The position numbers and the translations under genes were made by a program. A stretch of 6,666 bases of DNA from Burkholderiales bacterium (GTDB lineage: Bacteria > Pseudomonadota > Gammaproteobacteria > Burkholderiales > JAEUOS01), in the NCBI GenBank assembly GCA_947456845.1, contig CANGUJ010000225.1, positions 1-6,666 on the forward strand. The letters run 5' to 3'. The notes below the pieces were generated by a model, which saw only the letters and a program-made list of their open reading frames with translations, was not told the DNA's origin and did not search any database. This document shows, piece by piece, positions 1-6,089 of the stretch (position 1 is the stretch's first letter; each line of letters begins with the position of its first letter).

Positions 1-323
1 CCGGGGTCCAGAAGCATGGCGGCGATCATCGGATCGGCCGGCATGGCGGGCGGTGCGGGCGCGGCCATCGCGGTCGTCGATGGGTCGGTGGCGCCGGTGT
101 CGGCGCCCTGCGCTTCCGCTGGCGCGGACCGGCCGGCCGCCGAGTCGTCCTTCTCCGCCCTGGAACCGGCCTCGTCGTAGGCGCGGTCGGCCTGCTTGCC
201 GCGCAAGACCTCGGCGAAGCGCGCCTGGGGCAAGTCGCCGTCGTTGCCCGCGTTAGAGACGGCGGGGCTGCGCTCGGCAGCCGGCGCATTCTGGCCGCCG
301 ACGATGGTGAGGGTGCTGTTCAT
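1..323 (-). CDS. fliK: Flagellar hook-length control protein FliK, N-terminal part (truncated by window edge)
   Basis: I read an open frame from an ATG at 321-323 leftwards to the window edge with no stop, giving 107 codons that begin MNSTLTIVGGQNAPAAE. FliK is the secreted molecular ruler that sets hook length and, through its C-terminal domain on FlhB, switches export from rod/hook to filament substrates. Only the N-terminal part is here. It is rich in Ala, Pro, Gly, Asp and Glu and of low complexity, as expected for the poorly conserved, disordered N-terminal half of FliK; the diagnostic C-terminal domain is outside. The name therefore rests mainly on position: it is the gene directly after fliJ on the same strand, 45 bases downstream, as in the classical fliFGHIJK operon. 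No strong Shine-Dalgarno precedes the ATG (GGAACGGAACCC is the nearest purine-rich stretch), so the start is moderately sure. Confidence 0.8.
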   Translation of the reverse strand, partial: MNSTLTIVGGQNAPAAERSPAVSNAGNDGDLPQARFAEVLRGKQADRAYDEAGSRAEKDDSAAGRSAPAEAQGADTGATDPSTTAMAAPAPPAMPADPMIAAMLLDP

Positions 324-368
324 GTGGGTTCCGTTCCGGGGCGGTTGTCTGGAGCGCTCCGCGCTGAC

Positions 369-818
369 CTATTCGCCGAAGGCGAAGCGCGCGTTGGTGA
401 CGGCGCGCGAGGCGAATTCGTCCTGCTGCTTCTGCTCGCGGCGCTCGGCATTCCTCCGCGCGACCGCGTCGCGCCGGTTGGCGATGGTGTTGAACGAATT
501 GAGCGAGCGCTGTTCCGCCTGCCAGGCCGAGCGCGCGTTGGCGATCTGCACGTTCCAGAACGCGACTTCGCCTTCCTGCTGGCGCACGGCGTCGTCGAGT
601 TTGTCGAGAAAAGCGCGGAAATTGCGGACCTCGGCAGCCGGCGCGCCGCGCATGATGGCGGCTTCGAGCCGGGCGCGGTATTCGTCGCGGTAATTGATCA
701 GCACGTCGCGCTTTTGGGCGGACTCGGCCAGCCTGGCGTTGAACTGGCCGACCTTCACGGCGGCCGTGTCCGTCTTGTTCTGGGCGACCTGGATCAGGGT
801 GGCGAAAGACTTGAGCAT
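369..818 (-). CDS. fliJ: Flagellar export protein FliJ
   Basis: This is a 149-residue protein beginning MLKSFATLIQVAQNKTD and ending RFAFGE, close to the usual FliJ length of about 147. FliJ is the central coiled-coil stalk of the cytoplasmic FliH-FliI-FliJ ATPase complex. It contacts the export gate protein FlhA and escorts chaperones. The sequence is almost entirely charged, heptad-like helix, matching the two-helix antiparallel coiled coil of the family. The C-terminal part (about residues 110-140) carries the Arg/Glu/Gln-rich stretch with RRDAVARRNAERREQKQQDE that is typical of FliJ. The frame stays open far upstream through antisense-like GC-rich sequence, so the start must be chosen: the ATG at 816-818 gives the family length and has GGAG (828-831 on this strand) nine bases upstream. 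It follows fliI by 32 bases and is probably in the same transcript. Confidence 0.93.
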   Translation of the reverse strand: MLKSFATLIQVAQNKTDTAAVKVGQFNARLAESAQKRDVLINYRDEYRARLEAAIMRGAPAAEVRNFRAFLDKLDDAVRQQEGEVAFWNVQIANARSAWQAEQRSLNSFNTIANRRDAVARRNAERREQKQQDEFASRAVTNARFAFGE

Positions 819-850
819 GGCGATGGGCTCCGGGTGGGCGGAATGGTGTG

Positions 851-2293
851 TCAGGCGGCGAGGTCGATCAGCTGCGCCAGTTGCCTGGTGCTGTCGCCGA
901 AGGCGGCGTTCTCGTGCATGTCCTGCTGCAGGAACGCTTCCAGGCGCGGCCACATGGCGATGGCCTGGTCGAGCACGGGGTCGCTGCCGGCGGAATAGGC
1001 GCCGACGTTGATGAGATCGCGGTTGCGCTGATAGCGCGACACCAGCGTCTTGAAATGCTTGGCGCGCCTGATGTCGTCGGGATTGCCGACGGCATGCATG
1101 ACACGGCTGATGGACTGTTCGATGTCGATGGCCGGATAGTGGCCCGCGTCCGCCAGGCCGCGCGAAAGCACGATGTGGCCGTCGAGGATGGCGCGCGCCG
1201 CGTCGGCGATCGGATCCTGCTGGTCGTCCCCCTCGGTGAGCACGGTGTAGAAGGCGGTGATCGACCCGGCGCCGCCGCCGCCCGCCCGCGCCGAGCCGTT
1301 GCCCGCCCGCTCGACCAGCTGGGGAAGCTTGGCGAATACCGATGGCGGATAGCCCTTGGTGGCCGGCGGTTCGCCGATGGCCAGCGCGATTTCGCGCTGC
1401 GCCATGGCGTAGCGGGTGAGCGAATCCATGATCAGCAGCACGTTCCGGCCCTGGTTGCGGAAATGCTCCGCCACGGTGGTGGCATAGGCCGCGCCCTGCA
1501 TGCGCAGGAGCGGCGGCACATCGGCCGGTGCGGCGATGACCACGGCCCGCTTGAGGCCCTCGGGTCCCAGCGATTCCTCGATGAATTCCTTGACCTCGCG
1601 GCCGCGTTCGCCGATCAGGCCGACCACCGTCACGTCTGCATTGGTATAGCGCGCCATCATGCCCAGCAGGACGCTCTTGCCCACGCCGGAGCCCGCGAAC
1701 AGTCCCATGCGCTGGCCGCGGCCGACGGTGAGCAGCGCATTGATCGCGCGCACCCCGGTATCGAGCGGTGCGCTGATCGGAATGCGGTCGATCGGATTGA
1801 GCGGGCGCGATGACAGGGGCGCCTTGACGTTCACCGCGAGCGGGCCCAGGGCGTCGAGCGGCCGGCCCTGCGCGTCGACGACGCGCCCGAGCAGGCCGTC
1901 GCCTACCGGCAGGTGCTTGGTGCGGTCCTCGGCACGGCGCCACGGATGGCTGGCGCGCCCGGGTGCCGGCCGCGCCATCTGCGTATCCGACGGCGTGACC
2001 ACGGCGCCGGGCATGAGCCCGAACACATCGGTGGTGGGCATCAGGAACAGCTTGCTGCCGGCGAAGCCGACGACTTCGGCTTCCACCGGTCCGGAGCCGT
2101 CCTGGCTGACCAGGCAGGTGCTGCCCACCGGCAGCCGCAGGCCCACCGCCTCCATGACCAGCCCGGCAACGCGCGTGAGGCGCCCTTCGGCGCGAATCGC
2201 CGGAACCGCGGTCAAATGGCCCCGGCATTGCGACAGGAACTCCGGCCAGGGGTTCGCGGCGCTCATGAGGGGGCGGTCGGCAATCGAGCTCAC
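851..2293 (-). CDS. fliI: Flagellum-specific type III export ATPase FliI
   Basis: This 480-residue protein has the FliI/F1-ATPase-beta fold. FliI hydrolyses ATP as a hexamer below the export gate and helps drive unfolded rod, hook and filament proteins into the growing flagellum. The sequence shows a Walker A loop AGSGVGKS at residues 200-207, the GER segment with the likely catalytic Glu at 229, a Walker B strand VLLIMDS with Asp at 290, and the conserved LTEGDDQQDPIADAARAILDGHIVLSR block (residues 352-378). The N-terminal about 100 residues are the beta-barrel and FliH-binding region. A Gly/Ala-rich stretch at about 331-343 looks a few residues longer than in E. coli FliI. The chosen start is a GTG whose first bases overlap the fliH stop (GTGA), preceded by GAGGA only three bases away. 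An ATG at 2264-2266 (Met10) is an alternative but lacks a good ribosome site. Confidence 0.97.
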   Translation of the reverse strand: MSSIADRPLMSAANPWPEFLSQCRGHLTAVPAIRAEGRLTRVAGLVMEAVGLRLPVGSTCLVSQDGSGPVEAEVVGFAGSKLFLMPTTDVFGLMPGAVVTPSDTQMARPAPGRASHPWRRAEDRTKHLPVGDGLLGRVVDAQGRPLDALGPLAVNVKAPLSSRPLNPIDRIPISAPLDTGVRAINALLTVGRGQRMGLFAGSGVGKSVLLGMMARYTNADVTVVGLIGERGREVKEFIEESLGPEGLKRAVVIAAPADVPPLLRMQGAAYATTVAEHFRNQGRNVLLIMDSLTRYAMAQREIALAIGEPPATKGYPPSVFAKLPQLVERAGNGSARAGGGGAGSITAFYTVLTEGDDQQDPIADAARAILDGHIVLSRGLADAGHYPAIDIEQSISRVMHAVGNPDDIRRAKHFKTLVSRYQRNRDLINVGAYSAGSDPVLDQAIAMWPRLEAFLQQDMHENAAFGDSTRQLAQLIDLAA

Positions 2294-2967
2294 GCGTCCT
2301 CGGGCACGGGCGAGGCGGGTGGCGGTGCAACCACGGGAGGCCGCACGCCGAGGGCGGCGGCGGCGCGCTGCCAGCGCGCGGCGAGGGTGGCGTCGACCGT
2401 GCCGTCGGCATTGACGGCGCGGCAGCCGCCCGGCTCGATGCGGGCGTCTTCGGTCAGGCGCCAGTCGCGCACCGCCAGGTCGTCGGCCAGGTGGCGGCGC
2501 ACGAAATCCACGTCGCCCGGATTGAGGAACAGTTGCGGATGCGCGCCGTTGCCGGCCAGGTCCATGGCTTCGCGCACTGCCGGCAGCAGGGCCGCCGGAT
2601 TGCAGGTCAATTCCGCGCGCAGGATGTGCTGCGCGATGTCGGCGGCCAGCACGAGCAGCGCCTGCGCGGTGTCCTCCAGCAGGCGGACGCGCGCGGCATC
2701 GAGCGCGCCGGCCAGCGTACGCAGGTGCGCGGCTTCGGCGGCGACCGCGTCGGCGGCGTCGGCCCTGCCGCTGGCAAAACCGGCGGCGTAGCCTTCCGCC
2801 TGGGCCGCGCTGCGGATTTTCGCCAGTTCGTCCTCGGGCACCGTGGGCGGCTCCTGGGCCTCCCCGGAGCGCCGCTGGCTCGGCGTGTCGGCGGAAAGGG
2901 TGGCGAACTGCCAGCGCTGGAACCCCTGGTTGTTGTCCATGGCGCGCTTAAACGAATGTGTCGTCAC
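2290..2967 (-). CDS. fliH: Flagellar export ATPase regulator FliH
   Basis: This 225-residue protein is FliH, the peripheral-stalk-like partner that dimerises, binds the FliI N-terminus, holds the ATPase inactive until needed and docks it to FliN and FlhA. The N-terminal FQRWQF (about residues 16-21) supplies the tryptophan expected for FlhA docking. GYAAGFASG (59-67) is the GxxxGxxxG helix-packing motif that marks FliH. A long Ala-rich amphipathic helix follows, then the C-terminal FliI-binding domain ending around GGCRAVNADGTVDATLAARW (180-199). A Pro/Ala-rich tail of about 18 residues closes the protein. I chose the GTG at 2965-2967 because GGAGG lies five bases before it (2973-2977). A TTG at 2977-2979 would add four residues, and an ATG at 2938-2940 would remove nine while lying just beyond the fliG stop. 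The gene overlaps the fliG end by 20 bases and its stop overlaps the fliI start. Confidence 0.93.
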   Translation of the reverse strand: MTTHSFKRAMDNNQGFQRWQFATLSADTPSQRRSGEAQEPPTVPEDELAKIRSAAQAEGYAAGFASGRADAADAVAAEAAHLRTLAGALDAARVRLLEDTAQALLVLAADIAQHILRAELTCNPAALLPAVREAMDLAGNGAHPQLFLNPGDVDFVRRHLADDLAVRDWRLTEDARIEPGGCRAVNADGTVDATLAARWQRAAAALGVRPPVVAPPPASPVPEDA

Positions 2968-3943
2968 CCGAGCCTCCAAGCACGATCTGTCCTTCGTCGG
3001 CCAGGCGGCGGACGATTTTCAGCATTTCCTTCTGCGCGCCCTCGACCTCCGAGAGCCGCACCGGGCCGCGCGATTCGAGGTCTTCCTTGAGCATTTCCGC
3101 CGCGCGCGAGGACATGTTGCGCAGGATCTTGTCGCGCAGGTCGGGATTGGCTCCCTTCAACGACAGCACCAGGGACTCCGACTGCACTTCCTTGAGCATC
3201 GCCTGGATGCCGCGATCGTCGATGTCCATCAGGTTCTCGAAGACGAACATCTCGTCCATGATGCCCTGGGCGATGCCGTCGTCGACGGTGCGCACGGCGT
3301 CGAGAATCACCGTTTCGGACGCGCCGCCCACGTAGTTGAGGATTTCCGCCGCCGTGCGGACCCCGCCCAGGGCCGCCTTCTTGACCTGGTCCGGCCCGGA
3401 AAGCACCTTGGAGATGGTCTCGTTCAACTCCCGCAATGCGTTCGGATGGATGCCGTCGAGCGTGGCGATGCGCATGATCACGTCGCCGCGCACGCGGTCG
3501 GGCATGAGGTTGAGGATGGCGGCGGCGTGGTCGCGGTCCAGGTGCACGAGGATCGAGGCCATGATCTGCGGATGCTCGTTCTTGATCAGTTCCGCCACCG
3601 AGGGCGCGTCCATCCATTTCAGGCTCTCGATGCCGCTGGTATCCCCGCCCTGGAGAATGCGGTCGAGGACGAACTTCGCCTTTTCCTCCCCGAGCGCGCG
3701 GTTGAGCACGCCGCGGATGTATTCGTCCGAATCCAGGCCGATGGAGGTCTGCTCTCCGGCCTCCGCATGGAATTTCTCGAGAACGTCGTCGACTTTCTCG
3801 CGTGAAATGGTCTTCAGGTTGGCCATGGCCGCGCCAATCTTCTGGGCCTCCTTGGGTGACAGGTGCTTGAAGACCTCGGCGGCCTCCTCCTCGCCCAGCG
3901 ACAGCAGGAGGATCGCGCCCTGATCGACGCCCGCATCACTCAT
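2948..3943 (-). CDS. fliG: Flagellar motor switch protein FliG
   Basis: This 331-residue protein has exactly the length of E. coli FliG. FliG sits on the cytoplasmic face of the MS-ring, binds FliF, FliM and the stator MotA, and generates torque. The N-terminal domain (1-100) is the FliF-binding part. The middle domain carries the EHPQ motif at 123-126, part of the FliM contact surface. The C-terminal domain carries MFVF at 232-235 and the torque helix. By reading against E. coli FliG, the torque residues correspond to Lys263, Arg280, Glu287, Asp288 and Arg296, so only the first aspartate of the DD pair is changed, to Glu. The ATG overlaps the end of fliF in ATGAGTGA (8 bases), which suggests translational coupling; its own ribosome site is weak. 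The gene ends inside the start of fliH. Confidence 0.98.
   Translation of the reverse strand: MSDAGVDQGAILLLSLGEEEAAEVFKHLSPKEAQKIGAAMANLKTISREKVDDVLEKFHAEAGEQTSIGLDSDEYIRGVLNRALGEEKAKFVLDRILQGGDTSGIESLKWMDAPSVAELIKNEHPQIMASILVHLDRDHAAAILNLMPDRVRGDVIMRIATLDGIHPNALRELNETISKVLSGPDQVKKAALGGVRTAAEILNYVGGASETVILDAVRTVDDGIAQGIMDEMFVFENLMDIDDRGIQAMLKEVQSESLVLSLKGANPDLRDKILRNMSSRAAEMLKEDLESRGPVRLSEVEGAQKEMLKIVRRLADEGQIVLGGSGDDTFV
2973..2977 (-). promoter_or_regulatory. Ribosome binding site deciding the fliH start, inside fliG
   Basis: On the minus strand these bases read GGAGG, within the last codons of fliG. They sit five bases before the GTG at 2965-2967, which makes that GTG the best fliH start over the TTG four codons earlier and the ATG nine codons later. 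Confidence 0.75.
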
Positions 3944-5576
3944 TGCCGTTTACCCAGTTGCGCACGATATTGGCCACTACTTTGGGATCCTGTTTGGCCA
4001 GGGCGCGCGCGCTTTCGAGTTTGCTCGGTAGGGCGGGGACCTGCCGGCCTTCCAGTTGAGCCTGCTGCTCTTCGTCTGCCTTGACCTGTTCGGGCGTGGG
4101 TTCCGGCGGACGATGGGCGAGAATCTGGCGCAACATCGGTCGCAGCACCCCCAGCAGGATGTACAGGACGACGGCGGCGATCAGCGCCAGCTTGCCGAAC
4201 TCCTTGGCGCTGGATACGACATCCGGCTGCTTCCACAACGGCACCTCCGGCAGTACCTCGACTTCGCGCGGGCTGAACAGGGCGTTGTGCACGTTGATCG
4301 AGTCGCCACGATCCTTGGAGAAACCCATTGCTTCCCTGACCAGGGCGTCGACCTTGGCGATTTCCTCGGCGGTCAGCGGTGCGGGTGCCGCGCCGGGCTT
4401 GCCGCCGGCCGGCCTCTTGTGGTTGACCACCACCGCGGCGGACAGGCGCTTCACGGTGCTGGCAGGCCCCTTGACCACCTGGATGGTCTTGTCCGGCACA
4501 TAGTTGGTGATCGACTCGCGTCGGCTCTGGTTCTGCGCGTTGGCGCCGGCGGCGCCGGCGGCCGGATTGGTGGGCGTGCCGGCGATCGGCGCGCTGGCGT
4601 TGCCGGGCGGCTGGTTCGACAGGGTGCCCGGAACGCCGGAGGGGCCGCTGCCGGCCCCGCCCGACTCGCTGATCGACTGGCTGACGATGGCGGGCTCGCC
4701 GTTCTTGCCCTGGTTGGCGCTCTTCTCCGAGGTGGTCTGTACCTGGCTGAAGTCGACCTCGGCGGTGACCTGCGCGCGCACATTGCTTTCGCCGTAGAGC
4801 GGCACCAGCACTTCCATGATGCGCTTGATGTAACCCTGCTCCAGTTCCTGCACGTAGGTGAGCTGGGTCGAGTCGAGGGTGCCGTTGGTGCTTTCCCCCT
4901 TGGGCGAGAGCAGCACCCCGAACTGGTCGATCACCGCGACGTTCTTCGCGTGCAGGCCGGGCAGCGACGCGGCGACCAGGTGCATGATGCCGCCGAGCTG
5001 TCCGCGCTCCAGTTTCATGCCCGCCCCGAGCGAGACCACCACCGAGGCGGTGGGCGACTGCTGCTCGCGCATGAAGACGCCCGAACGCGGGATCGCCAGG
5101 TGAACGCGCGCCGACTGCACCCCCTCGATCGACAGGATGGTCTTGGTGAGTTCGCCTTCGAGGGCGCGGCGCAGGTTTTCGCGTTCGTGCTCCTGCGAGA
5201 TGCCGAACTTGGCGTTGTCCATCAGCTCGTAGCCGGGCAGGCCGCGCTTGGGCAGGAACTGGCCCATCTTGAGGCGCGTTTCGTAGAGCAGCGGGGCGGG
5301 CACCTGGATGGTGTTGCCCTCGACCCGGTAGGGAATGGCCTGCTGGTTCAGCTGCGCAAGGATGGCGGGGCCGTCCTTGATGTCGTTCATGTTGGCGATC
5401 AACACTTTGTAGTCGGGCGCCTGGCTCCACAGCCATGCGGCGGTCAGGATCGCCACCGATGCGGCGATGCCCACCATGGTGGCGATCTTGTTGGTGACGG
5501 GGAGGGCGCGCCAGCCGGCCACCAGGTCGGTGCCAGGCAGGCCGAGACGGGGAAGGGCGAGTGCGTTGTCTGCCAT
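3936..5576 (-). CDS. fliF: Flagellar MS-ring protein FliF
   Basis: This 546-residue protein of the FliF/YscJ family forms the inner-membrane MS-ring on which rotor, rod and export gate assemble. It has a short cytoplasmic N-terminus, a first membrane segment at about 28-50, and the periplasmic ring-building modules, including RLKMGQFLPKRGLPGYEL (101-118) and the SARVHLAIPR stretch (155-164). A low-complexity Gly/Pro/Ala/Asn-rich loop lies at about 304-350, inside the beta-collar module. A second membrane segment lies at about 460-480. The C-terminal tail, ending KVVANIVRNWVNGNE, is the FliG-binding helix. The ATG at 5574-5576 is the first gene of the minus-strand operon, 179 bases from divergent fliE. 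The ribosome site is weak (GAGAAACC about nine bases upstream). Its stop lies inside the fliG start. Confidence 0.98.
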   Translation of the reverse strand: MADNALALPRLGLPGTDLVAGWRALPVTNKIATMVGIAASVAILTAAWLWSQAPDYKVLIANMNDIKDGPAILAQLNQQAIPYRVEGNTIQVPAPLLYETRLKMGQFLPKRGLPGYELMDNAKFGISQEHERENLRRALEGELTKTILSIEGVQSARVHLAIPRSGVFMREQQSPTASVVVSLGAGMKLERGQLGGIMHLVAASLPGLHAKNVAVIDQFGVLLSPKGESTNGTLDSTQLTYVQELEQGYIKRIMEVLVPLYGESNVRAQVTAEVDFSQVQTTSEKSANQGKNGEPAIVSQSISESGGAGSGPSGVPGTLSNQPPGNASAPIAGTPTNPAAGAAGANAQNQSRRESITNYVPDKTIQVVKGPASTVKRLSAAVVVNHKRPAGGKPGAAPAPLTAEEIAKVDALVREAMGFSKDRGDSINVHNALFSPREVEVLPEVPLWKQPDVVSSAKEFGKLALIAAVVLYILLGVLRPMLRQILAHRPPEPTPEQVKADEEQQAQLEGRQVPALPSKLESARALAKQDPKVVANIVRNWVNGNE

Positions 5577-5613
5577 GAACAGGTTTCTCGGGAGCAGCCT
5601 TGGGTTGCGAACG

Positions 5614-5619
5614 ATTATG
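5614..5619 (-). promoter_or_regulatory. Candidate -10 hexamer for the fliF operon
   Basis: On the minus strand these bases read CATAAT, five of six matching TATAAT. Transcription would start near 5607, leaving a leader of about 30 bases before the fliF ATG. There is no good -35 hexamer at 16-18 bases (TTGCAA lies only 14 bases away), which would fit an activator-dependent class II flagellar promoter but equally weakens the call. Confidence 0.3.
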
Positions 5620-5622
5620 CGA

Positions 5623-5635
5623 AAGCCTTAGGCTT
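5623..5635. repeat. 13-bp palindrome between fliF and fliE
   Basis: AAGCCT and AGGCTT flank a single central T, forming a perfect palindrome. It lies just upstream of the candidate fliF -10 and could be an operator half-pair for a dimeric regulator. It has no U-tract on either side and arms too close for a stable RNA hairpin, so a terminator is unlikely. Confidence 0.5.
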
Positions 5636-5744
5636 GCAAAGACCCGAGAAAGCACGGTTTTGGGCGGCATTTCGGGGTGCCGTGCGAGCGCGCCCGGGGA
5701 TACGATTGCGTCATCGTCGTCATTGGCGTCATTGCGCCCAAGCC

Positions 5745-5750
5745 AGGAGG
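5745..5750 (+). promoter_or_regulatory. Strong ribosome binding site deciding the fliE start
   Basis: AGGAGG lies five bases before the GTG at 5756-5758. It fixes a GTG start for fliE and argues against the longer frame that stays open upstream to 5600. Confidence 0.9.
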
Positions 5751-5755
5751 TCGTC

Positions 5756-6058
5756 GTGGATCCGATCAAGCCGCTCGCGGCCACCAGCCTTTCGATGCTC
5801 GGCGGGGCAGGCGCGACCACAGCCGCCGAGGCCGCCGGCGGTTTCGGCGAGGCCCTCAAGGCCGCGCTCGAAAGCGTCAACCAGGCCGGGCGCGAGGCTA
5901 GACATATGGGCCGGCGTTTCCAGGCGGGCGACGACACCGTCACCCTGGAGGAAACCATGATCGCGATGCAGAAGTCCAGCATCTCGTTCGCCGCGACCGT
6001 GCAGGCGCGCAACCGCCTGATGTCCGCCTATCAAGACATCATGAACATGCAGGTGTAG
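5756..6058 (+). CDS. fliE: Flagellar hook-basal body adaptor protein FliE
   Basis: This is a complete 100-residue FliE, close to the usual 100-110. FliE is an export substrate that joins the MS-ring (FliF) to the proximal rod and is needed early for export gate function. The C-terminal part is strongly family-typical: MIAMQKSSISFAATVQARN (residues 69-87), followed by a tail ending AYQDIMNMQV, both helical and rod-like. The N-terminal third is Ala/Gly-rich and variable. The start is GTG, chosen because AGGAGG precedes it by five bases; upstream codons in the same frame do not resemble FliE. It is divergent from fliF, the same arrangement as in E. coli, and is followed after 31 bases by a flagellar brake gene on the same strand. 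Confidence 0.97.
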   Translation: MDPIKPLAATSLSMLGGAGATTAAEAAGGFGEALKAALESVNQAGREARHMGRRFQAGDDTVTLEETMIAMQKSSISFAATVQARNRLMSAYQDIMNMQV

Positions 6059-6089
6059 GGCGGCGCCGCCTTCGCCCGCACACATTCGC

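Larger units (their letters stand above)
5584..5651. repeat. 9-bp inverted repeat spanning the fliF promoter area
   Basis: TTTCTCGGG at 5584-5592 is the exact reverse complement of CCCGAGAAA at 5643-5651. Fifty bases separate the arms, and the 13-bp palindrome and the candidate -10 hexamer fall between them. The left arm lies in the expected fliF leader, eight bases before the ATG, so pairing in RNA is possible only if transcription starts beyond the right arm. Confidence 0.5.
5577..5755. promoter_or_regulatory. Divergent fliF / fliE promoter region
   Basis: These 179 bases separate the start codons of two divergent flagellar arms, so promoters for both must lie here or read through. Seen directly: a perfect 9-bp inverted repeat TTTCTCGGG (5584-5592) / CCCGAGAAA (5643-5651), a 13-bp palindrome AAGCCTTAGGCTT (5623-5635) inside it, and a 9-base imperfect tandem repeat with three GTCAT units (5710-5736). 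The middle part is more AT-rich than the flanking genes. In enteric and several betaproteobacterial flagellar systems these class II operons are activated by FlhDC with sigma-70; that the same applies here is inference. No convincing sigma-28 or sigma-54 consensus was found on either strand. Confidence 0.7.

Noticed and set aside
848..1813. 321-codon plus-strand frame antisense to fliI
   Set aside because: It is a shadow frame opposite conserved ATPase motifs, with no domain or ribosome site that would support it.
819..2411. Upstream extension of the fliJ frame through fliI
   Set aside because: Only the last 149 residues resemble a protein family (FliJ); the rest is an Arg/Pro/Gly-rich shadow of fliI. 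The start at 818 has its own ribosome site.
5722..5737. Sigma-54 promoter (TTGGCGTCATTGCG) before fliE
   Set aside because: The GG and GC elements are not at the required spacing of ten bases.
5600..5755. N-terminal extension of the fliE frame
   Set aside because: The extra residues are unlike FliE and cross the divergent promoter region; AGGAGG-GTG at 5745-5758 gives a normal 100-residue FliE.
4056..5960. Long plus-strand open frame of 634 codons antisense to fliF
   Set aside because: It lies opposite a textbook FliF, its translation has no recognisable domain and is rich in Arg, Gly, His and Ala, and long shadow frames are expected in such GC-rich DNA.
3940..6012. 690-codon minus-strand frame overlapping fliF in another frame
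   Set aside because: It crosses the fliF promoter region and part of fliE antisense, has Arg/Pro-rich composition, and is a frame-shifted shadow of fliF.
6058..6077. GC-rich hairpin between fliE and the PilZ gene as a terminator
   Set aside because: GGCGGCGCCGCC is palindromic and GGGCG/CGCCC can pair, but no T-run follows and such GC symmetry is common in this sequence.
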